Assembly: GCA_964558395.1 (NCBI GenBank)
Contig: CAZLDS010000003.1
Span: 23,810 to 87,809, forward strand
Reading direction: 5' to 3'
DNA: 64,000 bases
DNA from: CSP1-5 sp964558395
GTDB lineage: Bacteria > Methylomirabilota > Methylomirabilia > Methylomirabilales > CSP1-5
Shown: piece by piece, positions 1-7,550 of the stretch
Layout: each line of letters begins with the position of its first letter
How positions within the stretch are numbered: position 1 is the stretch's first letter
Program-made: the position numbers and the translations under genes
Notes under the pieces: generated by a model
The model's input: only the letters and a program-made list of their open reading frames with translations
Told to the model about the DNA's origin: nothing
The model's database searches: none

Positions 1-1
1 G

Positions 2-487
2 GCGGCACCCCGGGCTGACGCTTCTCCGGGGGACGGCGAGATTGGCCCGGGCCGGTGGGTGTCCGTCGCGGGCCTCGGGCGGCAAGGGCGTGTCCTAACG
101 CCGGTGTCTCAACAGGGAACCGTAGAAGTGGAGCTGAGTGTGGGCAGGGTTCATCTGCCCGTATCCGCGCTCAGCCCCGCTTCTGTCCCGAAGCGGCGCC
201 GCGGCGAGATGCCCTTATTCGTCGAGAAAATCGAGTCCATTTCTGCCGAAATCAACGTGGTTGGGTGCACCGTAGAAGAGGCGACCCGGCGTCTCGAAAA
301 GTACTTGGATACCGCCTTTGTCGAGGGGTTTCGACGGGTCAGGGTGATCCATGGCAAGGGGACCGGAGCGCTTCGCAAGGGGGTCCACAAATTCTTGACG
401 GACCACCCCATGGTGGAGGGGTTTCAGCTGGCCGAGATGAGCGAAGGGGGAATCGGCGCCACCATGGTGGTGCTGAGGGAGCGATAG
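2..487 (+). CDS. mutS2: Endonuclease MutS2, C-terminal part (Smr domain); 5' end outside window
   Basis: The frame is open to the left edge and stops at 485-487, so only the last ~160 residues are present. The visible part has the beta-rich linker typical of MutS2 (GPGRWVSVAGLG, then VELSVGRVHLPVSAL), followed by a Smr domain. The Smr hallmarks are the LxxxxAxxxLxxYLD helix and VIHGKGTGALRKGV. MutS2 family members combine a MutS-like ATPase with this Smr nuclease; some suppress homologous recombination and some rescue collided ribosomes. In the Smr domain HGKGTG is the conserved loop. dnaG follows 37 bases downstream on the same strand, so the two may be co-transcribed. The family assignment is firm; the biological role in this organism is unknown. 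Confidence 0.88.
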   Translation, partial: AAPRADASPGDGEIGPGRWVSVAGLGRQGRVLTPVSQQGTVEVELSVGRVHLPVSALSPASVPKRRRGEMPLFVEKIESISAEINVVGCTVEEATRRLEKYLDTAFVEGFRRVRVIHGKGTGALRKGVHKFLTDHPMVEGFQLAEMSEGGIGATMVVLRER

Positions 488-524
488 GGATGCCCTGCCT
501 CTCCGGCAGGGCGCTGAGGGTTCC

Positions 525-2309
525 ATGGGATTTATCCCAGAGGAAGTGATCGACCAAGTCTTGAGAACCTCGAATATTGTCGAGGTGATTGAGGGATACG
601 TTCCCCTGAAGCAGAGCGGAAAATATTACCGGACCCTCTGCCCCTTCCACACCGAAAAGACGCCCTCCTTCACCGTCAATGTCGAGCGTCAGATCTTCTA
701 CTGCTTCGGGTGTGGCGAAGGTGGCGATGTCTTTCGCTTCTTGATGCGGCGGGAGGGGTTTACGTTCCCCGAGGCAGTCCGACATCTCGCGCAGCGGGCC
801 GGGATCACGATCCCGGAGAAGGGGCGCAGTCGTCAGGGGGACGGCCTCCTGAAGGTGTTCGAGCTGCAGCGCGCGGCGTGTGACTACTTTCGGAAGGCAC
901 TCGAAAGCCCGGCGGGGAGCCAGGCGAAGGAAATGCTGAGTCGGCGGGACGTTGGCACGGAGTTGGTTCAACGCTTCCAGCTCGGGTACGCGGGCCCGGA
1001 CTGGGAGGGACTGCTGCGTGAACTCACCAAGCGAGGATTCACCCCGGGTCAGATCGAGGCGGCAGGCTTGGCTCTGCCCAGACAGGGGGGACGGGGATAT
1101 TACGACCGGTTTCGCGATCGGCTGATGATCCCCATTGCGGATTCCACCGGCAAGATCGTGGGATTCGGCGGCCGGGCTCTGGGTGATCAACAGCCGAAGT
1201 ATATGAATTCCCCCGAAACGGCTGTCTATAAGAAAGGGGTACACCTGTACGGTCTCCATTTGGCAGCCCGGGCAATCCGGGAAGCGAAGGTGGGGCTGAT
1301 CGTCGAGGGTTACTTCGACGCTATCTCCCTGCACGGCGCCGGCTTTGCGCAGACCGTCGCCTCCCTCGGGACTGCCTTGACGCGGGACCAGGTGGCCCTG
1401 CTTCACCGTTATGCGGACAAGGCGGTCCTTATTTTTGATCCCGATCCGGCAGGGCTCCAAGCAGCCTGGCGCGGTCTCGAGCTCTTGGTGGCTGCGGATA
1501 TGGGGGTAGCGGTCGTGGTGCTTCCGCAGGGAAAGGATCCCGACACCTTCGTCCGGGAGAACGGCAGAGAAGCGCTCCTGGCGCGGGTTGAGGCGGCACA
1601 AGACCTGGTTGATTTTCTTCTGAGCCGGGCGGAAGATCAGACAGGACTGAAGGGTGTAGATGACAAGACAGCTGCCGCCCGGCAGATCTTGCGCCTCATC
1701 GCCCAAATGCCGGAGGGGGTGCGGAGGGCAAAATATATTCAGAAGCTGGCGGAGCGTTTGGGGGTAACCGAGGCGGTGGCCCTGGCCGAACTACACCGTC
1801 TCGGTTCCGCGGAGCCACCCCTCACGGCGGGTCCCCCGCCACCACCGGAGCTCCCACCAGTGGAGAAAACCCTCATCCAGATCTGCCTCCTTTTTCCGGA
1901 CGTTCGCCCGCTGGTGTGGGGAACCGTCCGGGGCGAAGCGCTTTCGGCGTCCCCCCTGCGATCTATTTACTGGTTCCTACAAGAATACGCGGGGGAGGAG
2001 GAGGGTCTCCCGCGGGCCCTGAGCCACCATCCCGACCCGGTGGTCCGCCAGGTGGGCACGGAACTGTTTGTCCAGGGCGGCGAAGAGTTTGCCGATCCGC
2101 AGCGAGCGGTGCAAGACTGCCTCATCCGGCTGAGGCTCCAGGAAATTCGGTCACAGCTGAAAAGCGCGCGAGAACAGGGGGATCTTCTTCGGGTGAAAAG
2201 GCTGTTGGAGCAGAAACAGGCCCTGCACAGTGGCCGAATTCCCGAAACGGACTATATTAAGAAAACGAGCACGGAAGGCGTCGCAGACCACAGGGATTCT
2301 GCGGGATAA
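525..2309 (+). CDS. dnaG: DNA primase DnaG
   Basis: This is the replicative primase, which makes RNA primers on the lagging strand and works with DnaB helicase. The N-terminal zinc-binding domain has C39/H42 (CPFH) and C60/C63 (CFGC). The catalytic core follows, with a TOPRIM domain near residues 255-310 (GLIVEGYFDAISL carries the catalytic Glu; FDPDPAG carries the metal-binding Asp residues). A helicase-interacting C-terminal region completes the 594 residues, a normal family length. The ATG is preceded by a GAGGG Shine-Dalgarno-like stretch. rpoD begins 22 bases after the stop, reproducing the dnaG-rpoD pair of the classic macromolecular synthesis operon. No oddities were seen. Confidence 0.97.
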   Translation: MGFIPEEVIDQVLRTSNIVEVIEGYVPLKQSGKYYRTLCPFHTEKTPSFTVNVERQIFYCFGCGEGGDVFRFLMRREGFTFPEAVRHLAQRAGITIPEKGRSRQGDGLLKVFELQRAACDYFRKALESPAGSQAKEMLSRRDVGTELVQRFQLGYAGPDWEGLLRELTKRGFTPGQIEAAGLALPRQGGRGYYDRFRDRLMIPIADSTGKIVGFGGRALGDQQPKYMNSPETAVYKKGVHLYGLHLAARAIREAKVGLIVEGYFDAISLHGAGFAQTVASLGTALTRDQVALLHRYADKAVLIFDPDPAGLQAAWRGLELLVAADMGVAVVVLPQGKDPDTFVRENGREALLARVEAAQDLVDFLLSRAEDQTGLKGVDDKTAAARQILRLIAQMPEGVRRAKYIQKLAERLGVTEAVALAELHRLGSAEPPLTAGPPPPPELPPVEKTLIQICLLFPDVRPLVWGTVRGEALSASPLRSIYWFLQEYAGEEEGLPRALSHHPDPVVRQVGTELFVQGGEEFADPQRAVQDCLIRLRLQEIRSQLKSAREQGDLLRVKRLLEQKQALHSGRIPETDYIKKTSTEGVADHRDSAG

Positions 2310-2331
2310 AGCGCGAGGAGGAACTAGCGAT

Positions 2332-4098
2332 ATGACAGATGAGGGGAGAATCGAAGCGCTCAAGGCCCTCACCACCCTGGGGAAGAAAAAAGGATACTTG
2401 ACCTACGAGGAGGTCAACACCAGTCTCCCAGGAGATATCACCTCCGCCGAACAGATTGATCGGATTCTCGGCTTCTTGGATGAAATGGACATCGAAGTGA
2501 TCGATGCCCCCCGTGAGGCAGCAGGATCCGGAACGAAGAAAGTGGCGGAGGCCCCGTTGGGTGGACCCGACGCGGAGGTGGATCTCAGCCCGGCGCCCGT
2601 GGGCCGTACCGATGACCCGGTCCGAATGTATCTCCGGGAGATGGGGAAGACACCACTCCTTTCCCGAGAGGGGGAGATCGGAATTGCCAAACGGATCGAG
2701 GAGGGGCGCCGCGAGGTCAGCGAAGCGGTCTGCCAGGCGGGGATCGCTGTCCGCGAGGTTATCTTCTTGGGGGAACGTCTGATTCAGGGCCGACTTCGGG
2801 TCGCGGATCTCGTCGCCCTCAATGATTTTGACGAGATTTCGGAACAGAAGGAAAAGGAGCTGGTTGGTGAGCTTGCGCCAGCTCTCAAGCAACTCCGGCA
2901 GGATCAGGAGAAGATCGAGGACCTGACCAAACGGCTCGAGCGGGCTGCAAACCAGGGTAACGTCAGGCGGGAGGAGCGCCTAAGCCATGAGAGCCAGGAG
3001 CGAAGGGTCCATCAAGCCGACCTCTTGCGGCAACTCAACCTTAACCAACGGGTCATCGAAAGGATTGTTGCCCGCATGAGGAGCATTCTGGAGCGAATTG
3101 AGCGGGCCGAGCAGGAGATGAAAGAGTTCAGGCGCTCCACGCGCTTGAGTGCTCCCAATTTCAAAGTGCTCCGCGATACCGCTTTGGGCAACGGTGTCTC
3201 TATGCGGACTCTGGTCCGACGGACGAAGTTCTCTCGGGAAAAGCTGGAGGAGCTTTTGCGGCAGATCCAGGTGGTTGGCAGGAAGGTCCAACGGGCAGAG
3301 CAAGAAGCTGGCACCAGCTCGAACGAAATGCGCACCCTGCTCCAGGCCATTGGCCGCGGTGAGCGCAAAGCATTAGGCGCCAAGCGGGAGATGGTGGAAG
3401 CTAACCTCCGCCTGGTTATTTCGATTGCAAAGAAGTACACCAATCGGGGCCTCCAGTTTCTGGATTTGATCCAAGAGGGGAATATTGGTCTCATGCGGGC
3501 CGTGGAGAAGTTCGAATACCAGCGAGGGTATAAGTTCTCCACCTATGCCACCTGGTGGATCCGCCAGGCCATCACCCGGGCCATCGCGGATCAAGCGAGG
3601 ACGATTCGGATTCCGGTCCACATGATCGAAACAATCAATAAGTTGATCCGCGCATCCCGACAACTGGTGCAGGAGTATGGTCGGGAACCAAGCCCGGAGG
3701 AGATCGCTCAGAAGATCGATCTTCCCGTAGATAAAGTGCGAAAGGTCCTCAAGATTGCTCAGGAGCCAATCTCGTTGGAGACCCCCATTGGAGAGGAGGA
3801 GGATTCGCACCTCGGGGATTTCATCGAGGACAAGGGAGCGATCTCTCCGCTGGGTGCGTTCATTGGCGTCAACCTGGGGCATCAGACTGACGAGGTCCTG
3901 AACACCTTGACCGAACGGGAGAAAAAGGTTCTGCGCCTCCGTTTCGGGATCGGGGACGGCGTGGACCACACCCTGGAAGAAGTCGGGCAGCAGTTCGATG
4001 TAACCCGGGAGCGGATCCGGCAGATTGAGGCCAAGGCATTGCGCAAGCTTCGCCATCCCACTCGAGGCCGGAAGCTCCGAAGCTTTGTGGAATCCTAA
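2332..4098 (+). CDS. rpoD: RNA polymerase sigma factor RpoD (sigma70)
   Basis: This is the primary sigma factor. The N-terminal region resembles sigma 1.1 (LTTLGKKKGYLTYEEVN). Region 1.2 follows (DPVRMYLREMGKTPLLSREGE), then a non-conserved insert rich in charged helices, then region 2 (YTNRGLQFLDLIQEGNIGL, YKFSTYATWWIRQAITRAI). Region 3 and region 4 come last, with the -35-binding helix DVTRERIRQIEAKALRKL. The 588-residue length suits a group 1 sigma factor. The ATG at 2332 was chosen over upstream in-frame starts because an AGGAGG sits ~10 bases before it and the family N-terminus begins there; starting earlier would overlap dnaG. Confidence 0.96.
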   Translation: MTDEGRIEALKALTTLGKKKGYLTYEEVNTSLPGDITSAEQIDRILGFLDEMDIEVIDAPREAAGSGTKKVAEAPLGGPDAEVDLSPAPVGRTDDPVRMYLREMGKTPLLSREGEIGIAKRIEEGRREVSEAVCQAGIAVREVIFLGERLIQGRLRVADLVALNDFDEISEQKEKELVGELAPALKQLRQDQEKIEDLTKRLERAANQGNVRREERLSHESQERRVHQADLLRQLNLNQRVIERIVARMRSILERIERAEQEMKEFRRSTRLSAPNFKVLRDTALGNGVSMRTLVRRTKFSREKLEELLRQIQVVGRKVQRAEQEAGTSSNEMRTLLQAIGRGERKALGAKREMVEANLRLVISIAKKYTNRGLQFLDLIQEGNIGLMRAVEKFEYQRGYKFSTYATWWIRQAITRAIADQARTIRIPVHMIETINKLIRASRQLVQEYGREPSPEEIAQKIDLPVDKVRKVLKIAQEPISLETPIGEEEDSHLGDFIEDKGAISPLGAFIGVNLGHQTDEVLNTLTEREKKVLRLRFGIGDGVDHTLEEVGQQFDVTRERIRQIEAKALRKLRHPTRGRKLRSFVES

Positions 4099-4109
4099 GA
4101 TCCGCTCTC

Positions 4110-4258
4110 AGCAGTCGGCCGTCAGCAATTAGAAGAAGCAGTCAGCGGCCAGCCGTCGGGTAGTCAGCTCTATAGCGTAGCGATAGTTGACAGCTGTGGC
4201 TGATCGGGGCAGTTTCCCGGTGCTGATAGCGGACAGGTGATCGCTGATGGCTGCTCTT
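4110..4258 (+). repeat. Degenerate palindromic intergenic repeat (CAGTC/GCTGA words)
   Basis: The space between rpoD and the tRNA is filled by short variant words (CAGTC, GCCGTCAGC, AGCTGATAGC). The left half (AGTCGGCCGTCAGC) is roughly the reverse complement of the right half (GCTGATAGCGGACAG, GATCGCTGATGGCTGC). The whole could fold into a long imperfect hairpin. It may act as the rpoD terminator region, but no clear T-run was seen. Similar constructions built from other words occur at 4343-4439, 19425-19545 and 47761-47849. Confidence 0.5.
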
Positions 4259-4260
4259 TG

Positions 4261-4336
4261 GGGCCCATAGCTCAGCGGTCAGAGCCACCGGCTCATAACC
4301 GGACGGTCCCTGGTTCGAATCCAGGTGGGCCCACCA
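4261..4336 (+). tRNA. tRNA with CAU anticodon (Ile2 or elongator Met)
   Basis: A full cloverleaf can be drawn. The acceptor stem is GGGCCCA/TGGGCCC, the D arm GCTC...GAGC, the anticodon stem CCGG/CCGG with loop CTCATAA (anticodon CAT at 34-36), and the T arm CCTGG-TTCGAAT-CCAGG. The discriminator A is followed by an encoded CCA. The first anticodon-stem pair is an A-A mismatch. The CAU anticodon alone cannot separate elongator tRNA-Met from the lysidine-modified tRNA-Ile2. The acceptor and T-stem sequence look more like Ile2 to me, but that is a weak inference. It lacks the three G-C pairs expected for an initiator. Confidence 0.9.
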
Positions 4337-4342
4337 CCGATA

Positions 4343-4439
4343 GTTCAGGATATAGAGTTCAAGGTTCGTCGAGGAAGGGGAAAACCGGATCTTTTTGGTG
4401 TTGCTTGTTTGCGCGAACCATAAACCCTAGACCCTGAAC
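4343..4439 (+). repeat. Imperfect inverted repeat, GTTCA-word family
   Basis: The left arm 4343-4367 and right arm 4415-4439 are 25-base inverted copies matching at 20 of 25 positions. Both arms are made of variants of GTTCAGGGTTTA. The arms flank a ~47-base loop. It lies between the tRNA and the zinc-ribbon gene and has no coding potential. It is related in design and sequence to the repeat at 47761-47849. Confidence 0.6.
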
Positions 4440-4489
4440 CGGATGCTATGAACCGTGAAATGTGAACTAAACGGAGCCGAGGAAGGGAC

Positions 4490-5194
4490 ATGCGGGAGGA
4501 CCTGGCCCAGATAGTCGGTTTGCAAAATCTCGATCTGGAGATCGCCAGGATCCAGAGAGAGGTGGAAGAAATCCCGCGGGAGATCACCGAATTGGAGCAA
4601 CAACTGCAGACCTCCCGAAGGGAATGGGATCAGGCCCGTGAGCATCTCGCCAGTCTCGAACAGCTCCGTCGGCGTCACGAGCAAGAGTTGGAGGATGTCA
4701 CTGCGGAGCAACGGAAACGGCAGGGGCGTCTCTTCGAGATCAAAACGAATCAGGAGTATACCGCGGTTCTGAAAGAGATCGAGGGGCTGAAGGAGCGCCG
4801 CTCGAAACTTGAGGATGAGATCCTCGAACTTTTTGATCAGATCGAAGCAGGCCAAGGGGCAGTCCGGAATGAGGAATTCCTCGTTCACGAGCGGGAGAAG
4901 ACATGCAAACAGGAGCGGACGGCTAAAGAGGGAGAGCTTCGGCGACTCCAAGTAGGACTGGATCGCCTTCAGGAAGAGCGTCGCCGTCAAGCAGCCCGCG
5001 TGGAGGCCGGACTTCTCCAGACCTACCAACGTCTGATGCGCAGCCGGGATGGCATCGCCGTGGTACCGGTGAAAGATGGCTCGTGCCTCGGGTGTTACGT
5101 CGGTCTCACTCCCCAGACGTACAATGAACTCCGTAAGGGGAACGTCCTCCTCACCTGTGCGAACTGTCAGCGGATCCTCTACTGGAAGGGATGA
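4490..5194 (+). CDS. Coiled-coil protein with C-terminal C4 zinc ribbon (COG1579/CT398-like)
   Basis: The first ~190 residues are almost entirely charged heptad-like helix (coiled coil). The last 40 form a zinc ribbon with C199-x2-C202 and C223-x2-C226 (CLGC, CANC). This layout matches the COG1579 zf-RING_7 family, whose chlamydial member CT398 is reported to interact with sigma54 and type III secretion parts; the role in most bacteria is unsettled. The start has a GGAAGGGAC Shine-Dalgarno stretch. The stop is followed one base later by the RNase H start, so the two are translationally coupled, an arrangement that recurs in many genomes. There is no signal peptide, so it is cytoplasmic. Confidence 0.85.
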   Translation: MREDLAQIVGLQNLDLEIARIQREVEEIPREITELEQQLQTSRREWDQAREHLASLEQLRRRHEQELEDVTAEQRKRQGRLFEIKTNQEYTAVLKEIEGLKERRSKLEDEILELFDQIEAGQGAVRNEEFLVHEREKTCKQERTAKEGELRRLQVGLDRLQEERRRQAARVEAGLLQTYQRLMRSRDGIAVVPVKDGSCLGCYVGLTPQTYNELRKGNVLLTCANCQRILYWKG

Positions 5195-5195
5195 A

Positions 5196-5795
5196 ATGAA
5201 TCCGCGACGGCTCGCGAACATCCTCGAGGCGATGGCTCGCGCCGAGGGCCTCGCCGTCCTGAGCGGCGAACTCCCCGATTTTTCCCCCGCTGTGCTGAAG
5301 AAGGCTCTGAAGGAAGCCGCTCACTTGCTCCAGCAGATGGCCACGTCGCGTCGCGCTCGTCAATCGGCCCCGCGATCGCTCATCCTTCACATCGATGGGG
5401 CGGCTCGGGGTAATCCGGGTCCAGCGGGGATCGGGGTGGTCCTCTGGGATGAGGCCGGAACTATCCGGGAAGAGCATCAGGCCTACATCGGGAAGGCCAC
5501 AAACAACATGGCGGAATACGAGGCCCTCCTCTTCGGCCTCTGGAAGGCGAGAGAGTTGGGCTATACGGCGGTGAAGGTGTTTTCCGACTCAGAGCTCCTC
5601 GTACGTCAGGTCCGCGGAGAATACCGTGTCAAGCACCCTCGGCTGCGGAAGGTTTATGACCAGGTGGACCAACTCGTGCGCTCCTTCGACGCCTTCGAGA
5701 TCGACCATGTCCGTCGTGGGATGAATACACGGGCCGATCTCCTTGCGAATCGGGCGATTGAGGCTTTCCTGAGCGAGCGCCAGACGGATAATTAA
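5196..5795 (+). CDS. Ribonuclease HI-like protein
   Basis: It should cleave the RNA strand of RNA-DNA hybrids. The RNase H fold starts near residue 62. The four expected metal ligands are visible: D67 (HIDGAARGNPGPAG), E107 (NNMAEYEAL), D131 (VFSDSELLVRQ) and D181 (TRADLLANRAI). A ~60-residue helical N-terminal extension precedes the domain, making 199 residues, longer than E. coli RnhA and lacking its basic handle. The ATG at 5196 was chosen because it sits one base after the zinc-ribbon stop; the longer upstream frame would lie inside that gene. A second RNase H, type II, is at 33995-34615. Reverse-transcriptase-linked or reduced-specificity variants cannot be excluded. Confidence 0.88.
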   Translation: MNPRRLANILEAMARAEGLAVLSGELPDFSPAVLKKALKEAAHLLQQMATSRRARQSAPRSLILHIDGAARGNPGPAGIGVVLWDEAGTIREEHQAYIGKATNNMAEYEALLFGLWKARELGYTAVKVFSDSELLVRQVRGEYRVKHPRLRKVYDQVDQLVRSFDAFEIDHVRRGMNTRADLLANRAIEAFLSERQTDN

Positions 5796-5817
5796 GCTCA
5801 TTAGGGGGGAGACAGGA

Positions 5818-6288
5818 ATGAGTCAATCGGGCTTTACTCCTCTTGAGAAGGCCGTGGAGTTGACCCTAGACCGGCTCGGGCTGGGGATCGGCGTGGCGAA
5901 TATTGTCATTCACCGTGTCTGGTCAGAGGTCGTGGGTGAAGAGGTGGCCCGTCGCAGTCAACCCGGTATGCTCAAGAACGGCCGCCTTCAGGTGACGGTC
6001 GTTGATGCAGTCTGGCTCCAGCAGCTCACCATGTTGAAGCCCAGGATCCTTGCGAGCCTGGGGTCTCACTTGGGGACGAGGATAGTCCGCGACATTTTTT
6101 TCACCCTCGGGACGCTCTCCTTTCCTGTCGATCGACCCAGACGCGCTGCTGCGCGTAACCGCGACGGTCTCTCGCCGCAGATGGAGCAACATGTCCAAGA
6201 GATACTCCGACCTGTTCAAGATGAGGAATGCCGAAAGGTTCTGGGGCGGATTCTGACCAAGGCATGGGAATCTGACGGATCTGACTGA
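5818..6288 (+). CDS. DUF721 (DciA-like) protein
   Basis: The N-terminal ~95 residues match the DUF721 pattern: an early amphipathic helix, the VWSEVVGEEVARRSQP segment, LQVTVVDAVWLQQL, then a helix ending before IFFTLG. In bacteria without DnaC or DnaI, DUF721 proteins (DciA) load the replicative helicase, so this is a candidate helicase operator here. The remaining ~60 residues are charged and unassigned. An AGGGGGGAGACAGGA stretch gives a good ribosome site before the ATG. Family membership rests on motif reading only. Confidence 0.72.
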   Translation: MSQSGFTPLEKAVELTLDRLGLGIGVANIVIHRVWSEVVGEEVARRSQPGMLKNGRLQVTVVDAVWLQQLTMLKPRILASLGSHLGTRIVRDIFFTLGTLSFPVDRPRRAAARNRDGLSPQMEQHVQEILRPVQDEECRKVLGRILTKAWESDGSD

Positions 6289-6386
6289 TTGTTTTCGTGT
6301 GGTATTGTTTCAACAGGGGGAATGTGGTACAGTGGCAAGAAGATCACAAGAATTGAAGTGGCTTCTGGCTGCTATGCCATAACCAC

Positions 6387-6416
6387 TTGAATTGGAAGGG
6401 CGATTTGTAGTAATAT
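6387..6416 (+). promoter_or_regulatory. Candidate sigma70 promoter upstream of lpxC
   Basis: TTGAAT at 6387-6392 and TAATAT at 6411-6416 are separated by 18 bases. This is the best -35/-10 pair in the 222-base space before the lpxC start. It leaves a leader of roughly 85-95 bases. Confidence 0.45.
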
Positions 6417-6510
6417 CCCTTCGACTCTGTTGGTATGGGGCTTGCAATGGTGCTCTAAATTCTCGAGGGCGAATGTCGGCTTTGAACGGCAGGTGACGAA
6501 AGGGAAAAAC

Positions 6511-7431
6511 TTGGGCCGTCAGAAGACGATTCGGAGCCCGATCAGCTGTTCCGGCGTGGGACTCCATACGGGGCAGGAAGTGGCCATGACCCTCTCTCCT
6601 TCGCCCCCAAACACCGGAATCGTTTTCAAGCGAATTGACCTCTCTAATACCCCTGTCGTCCACGCCTGTCCCGAAAACATTCTGGATGTCCACTATGCGA
6701 CAACCCTCGGTACGGGGGGGGTCGAGGTCAAGACGGTCGAGCATCTGCTGGCTGCTGTCGCGGGCCTCGGGATCGACAACCTCATCGTGGAGATTTCGGG
6801 ACCCGAGGTTCCCGTGATGGATGGAAGTGCGGCCCCCTTTGTTGACCTCCTCCTTCGGGCGGGGATCCGGAGGTATTACGTCCCTAAAACCTATATCCTC
6901 GTGACCAGGCCACTCGTGATCGACATGGGGAATCGGAGTATCCAGATTCTTCCCTCCAAACGGTTCCGGGTTCATTATTCGATGTCCTTCAACCATCCCT
7001 GCTTTCCCGAGCAATCCATTGAGCTCCACGTCTCTCGGCGAAACTTTATCAGAAAGATTGCTCCTTCTCGGACCTATGGTTTTCTGCGGGATGTCGAGTA
7101 CCTGTGGCGACAAGGCTTGGCGCTTGGTGGGTCCCTAGAAAACAGTGTGGTGATCGGCGACGAGGGTGCGCTCAATGACCTCCGCTTCGGCGACGAGCTT
7201 ATTCGGCACAAGGTATTGGATCTTATCGGTGACCTATACCTTCTCGGGCGGCCGCTCCAGGGGACCGTCGTAGCGAAAGGGGCAGGTCATCTTCTCCACA
7301 CCAGTCTGGTGAAGGAAATTCAGCGCCACCTCGAATCGGACCAGGTCTCCCGATGTGTCGTGACGGCCCCTGAATCTTTCCCCCTCCCCGTGGGTGCCTC
7401 CCCGAAACCCGTCGGCTTCCCCGCCCTCTAG
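6511..7431 (+). CDS. lpxC: UDP-3-O-acyl-N-acetylglucosamine deacetylase LpxC
   Basis: This zinc enzyme carries out the committed deacetylation step of lipid A synthesis in the cytoplasm. It has the N-terminal GVGLHTGQEV motif, the first zinc-histidine region VKTVEHLLAAVAG, the FNHPCF loop, and the C-terminal DLIGDLYLLGRPLQG and AKGAGHLLH segments holding the other zinc ligands and catalytic His. The TTG at 6511 gives an N-terminus aligned with known LpxC proteins and has AAAGGGA ~7 bases upstream. GTG at 6493 and ATG at 6430 are in-frame alternatives with poorer ribosome sites. The length is ~306 residues, standard. Its presence shows the cell makes lipid A. Confidence 0.95.
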   Translation: MGRQKTIRSPISCSGVGLHTGQEVAMTLSPSPPNTGIVFKRIDLSNTPVVHACPENILDVHYATTLGTGGVEVKTVEHLLAAVAGLGIDNLIVEISGPEVPVMDGSAAPFVDLLLRAGIRRYYVPKTYILVTRPLVIDMGNRSIQILPSKRFRVHYSMSFNHPCFPEQSIELHVSRRNFIRKIAPSRTYGFLRDVEYLWRQGLALGGSLENSVVIGDEGALNDLRFGDELIRHKVLDLIGDLYLLGRPLQGTVVAKGAGHLLHTSLVKEIQRHLESDQVSRCVVTAPESFPLPVGASPKPVGFPAL

Positions 7432-7550
7432 GCCGTTTCTCCTTGTCAGCCTGTTCCGATTTTGGCTATATTTGGTTTCCGCTCTGGTGATGCCCAACGG
7501 TCGTCTCGCCCCTTCTTCGGCACGGTTGGAGCGACCGAGGATCGACGCGA

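Noticed and set aside
339..1706. A 455-codon minus-strand frame opposite dnaG
   Set aside because: It is the mirror of a strongly conserved primase gene in G+C-rich DNA and shows no family motifs.
4261..4336. An integrated element attached to the tRNA gene
   Set aside because: No integrase gene and no repeat of the tRNA 3' end were seen downstream; the flanks are palindromic repeats and a housekeeping operon.
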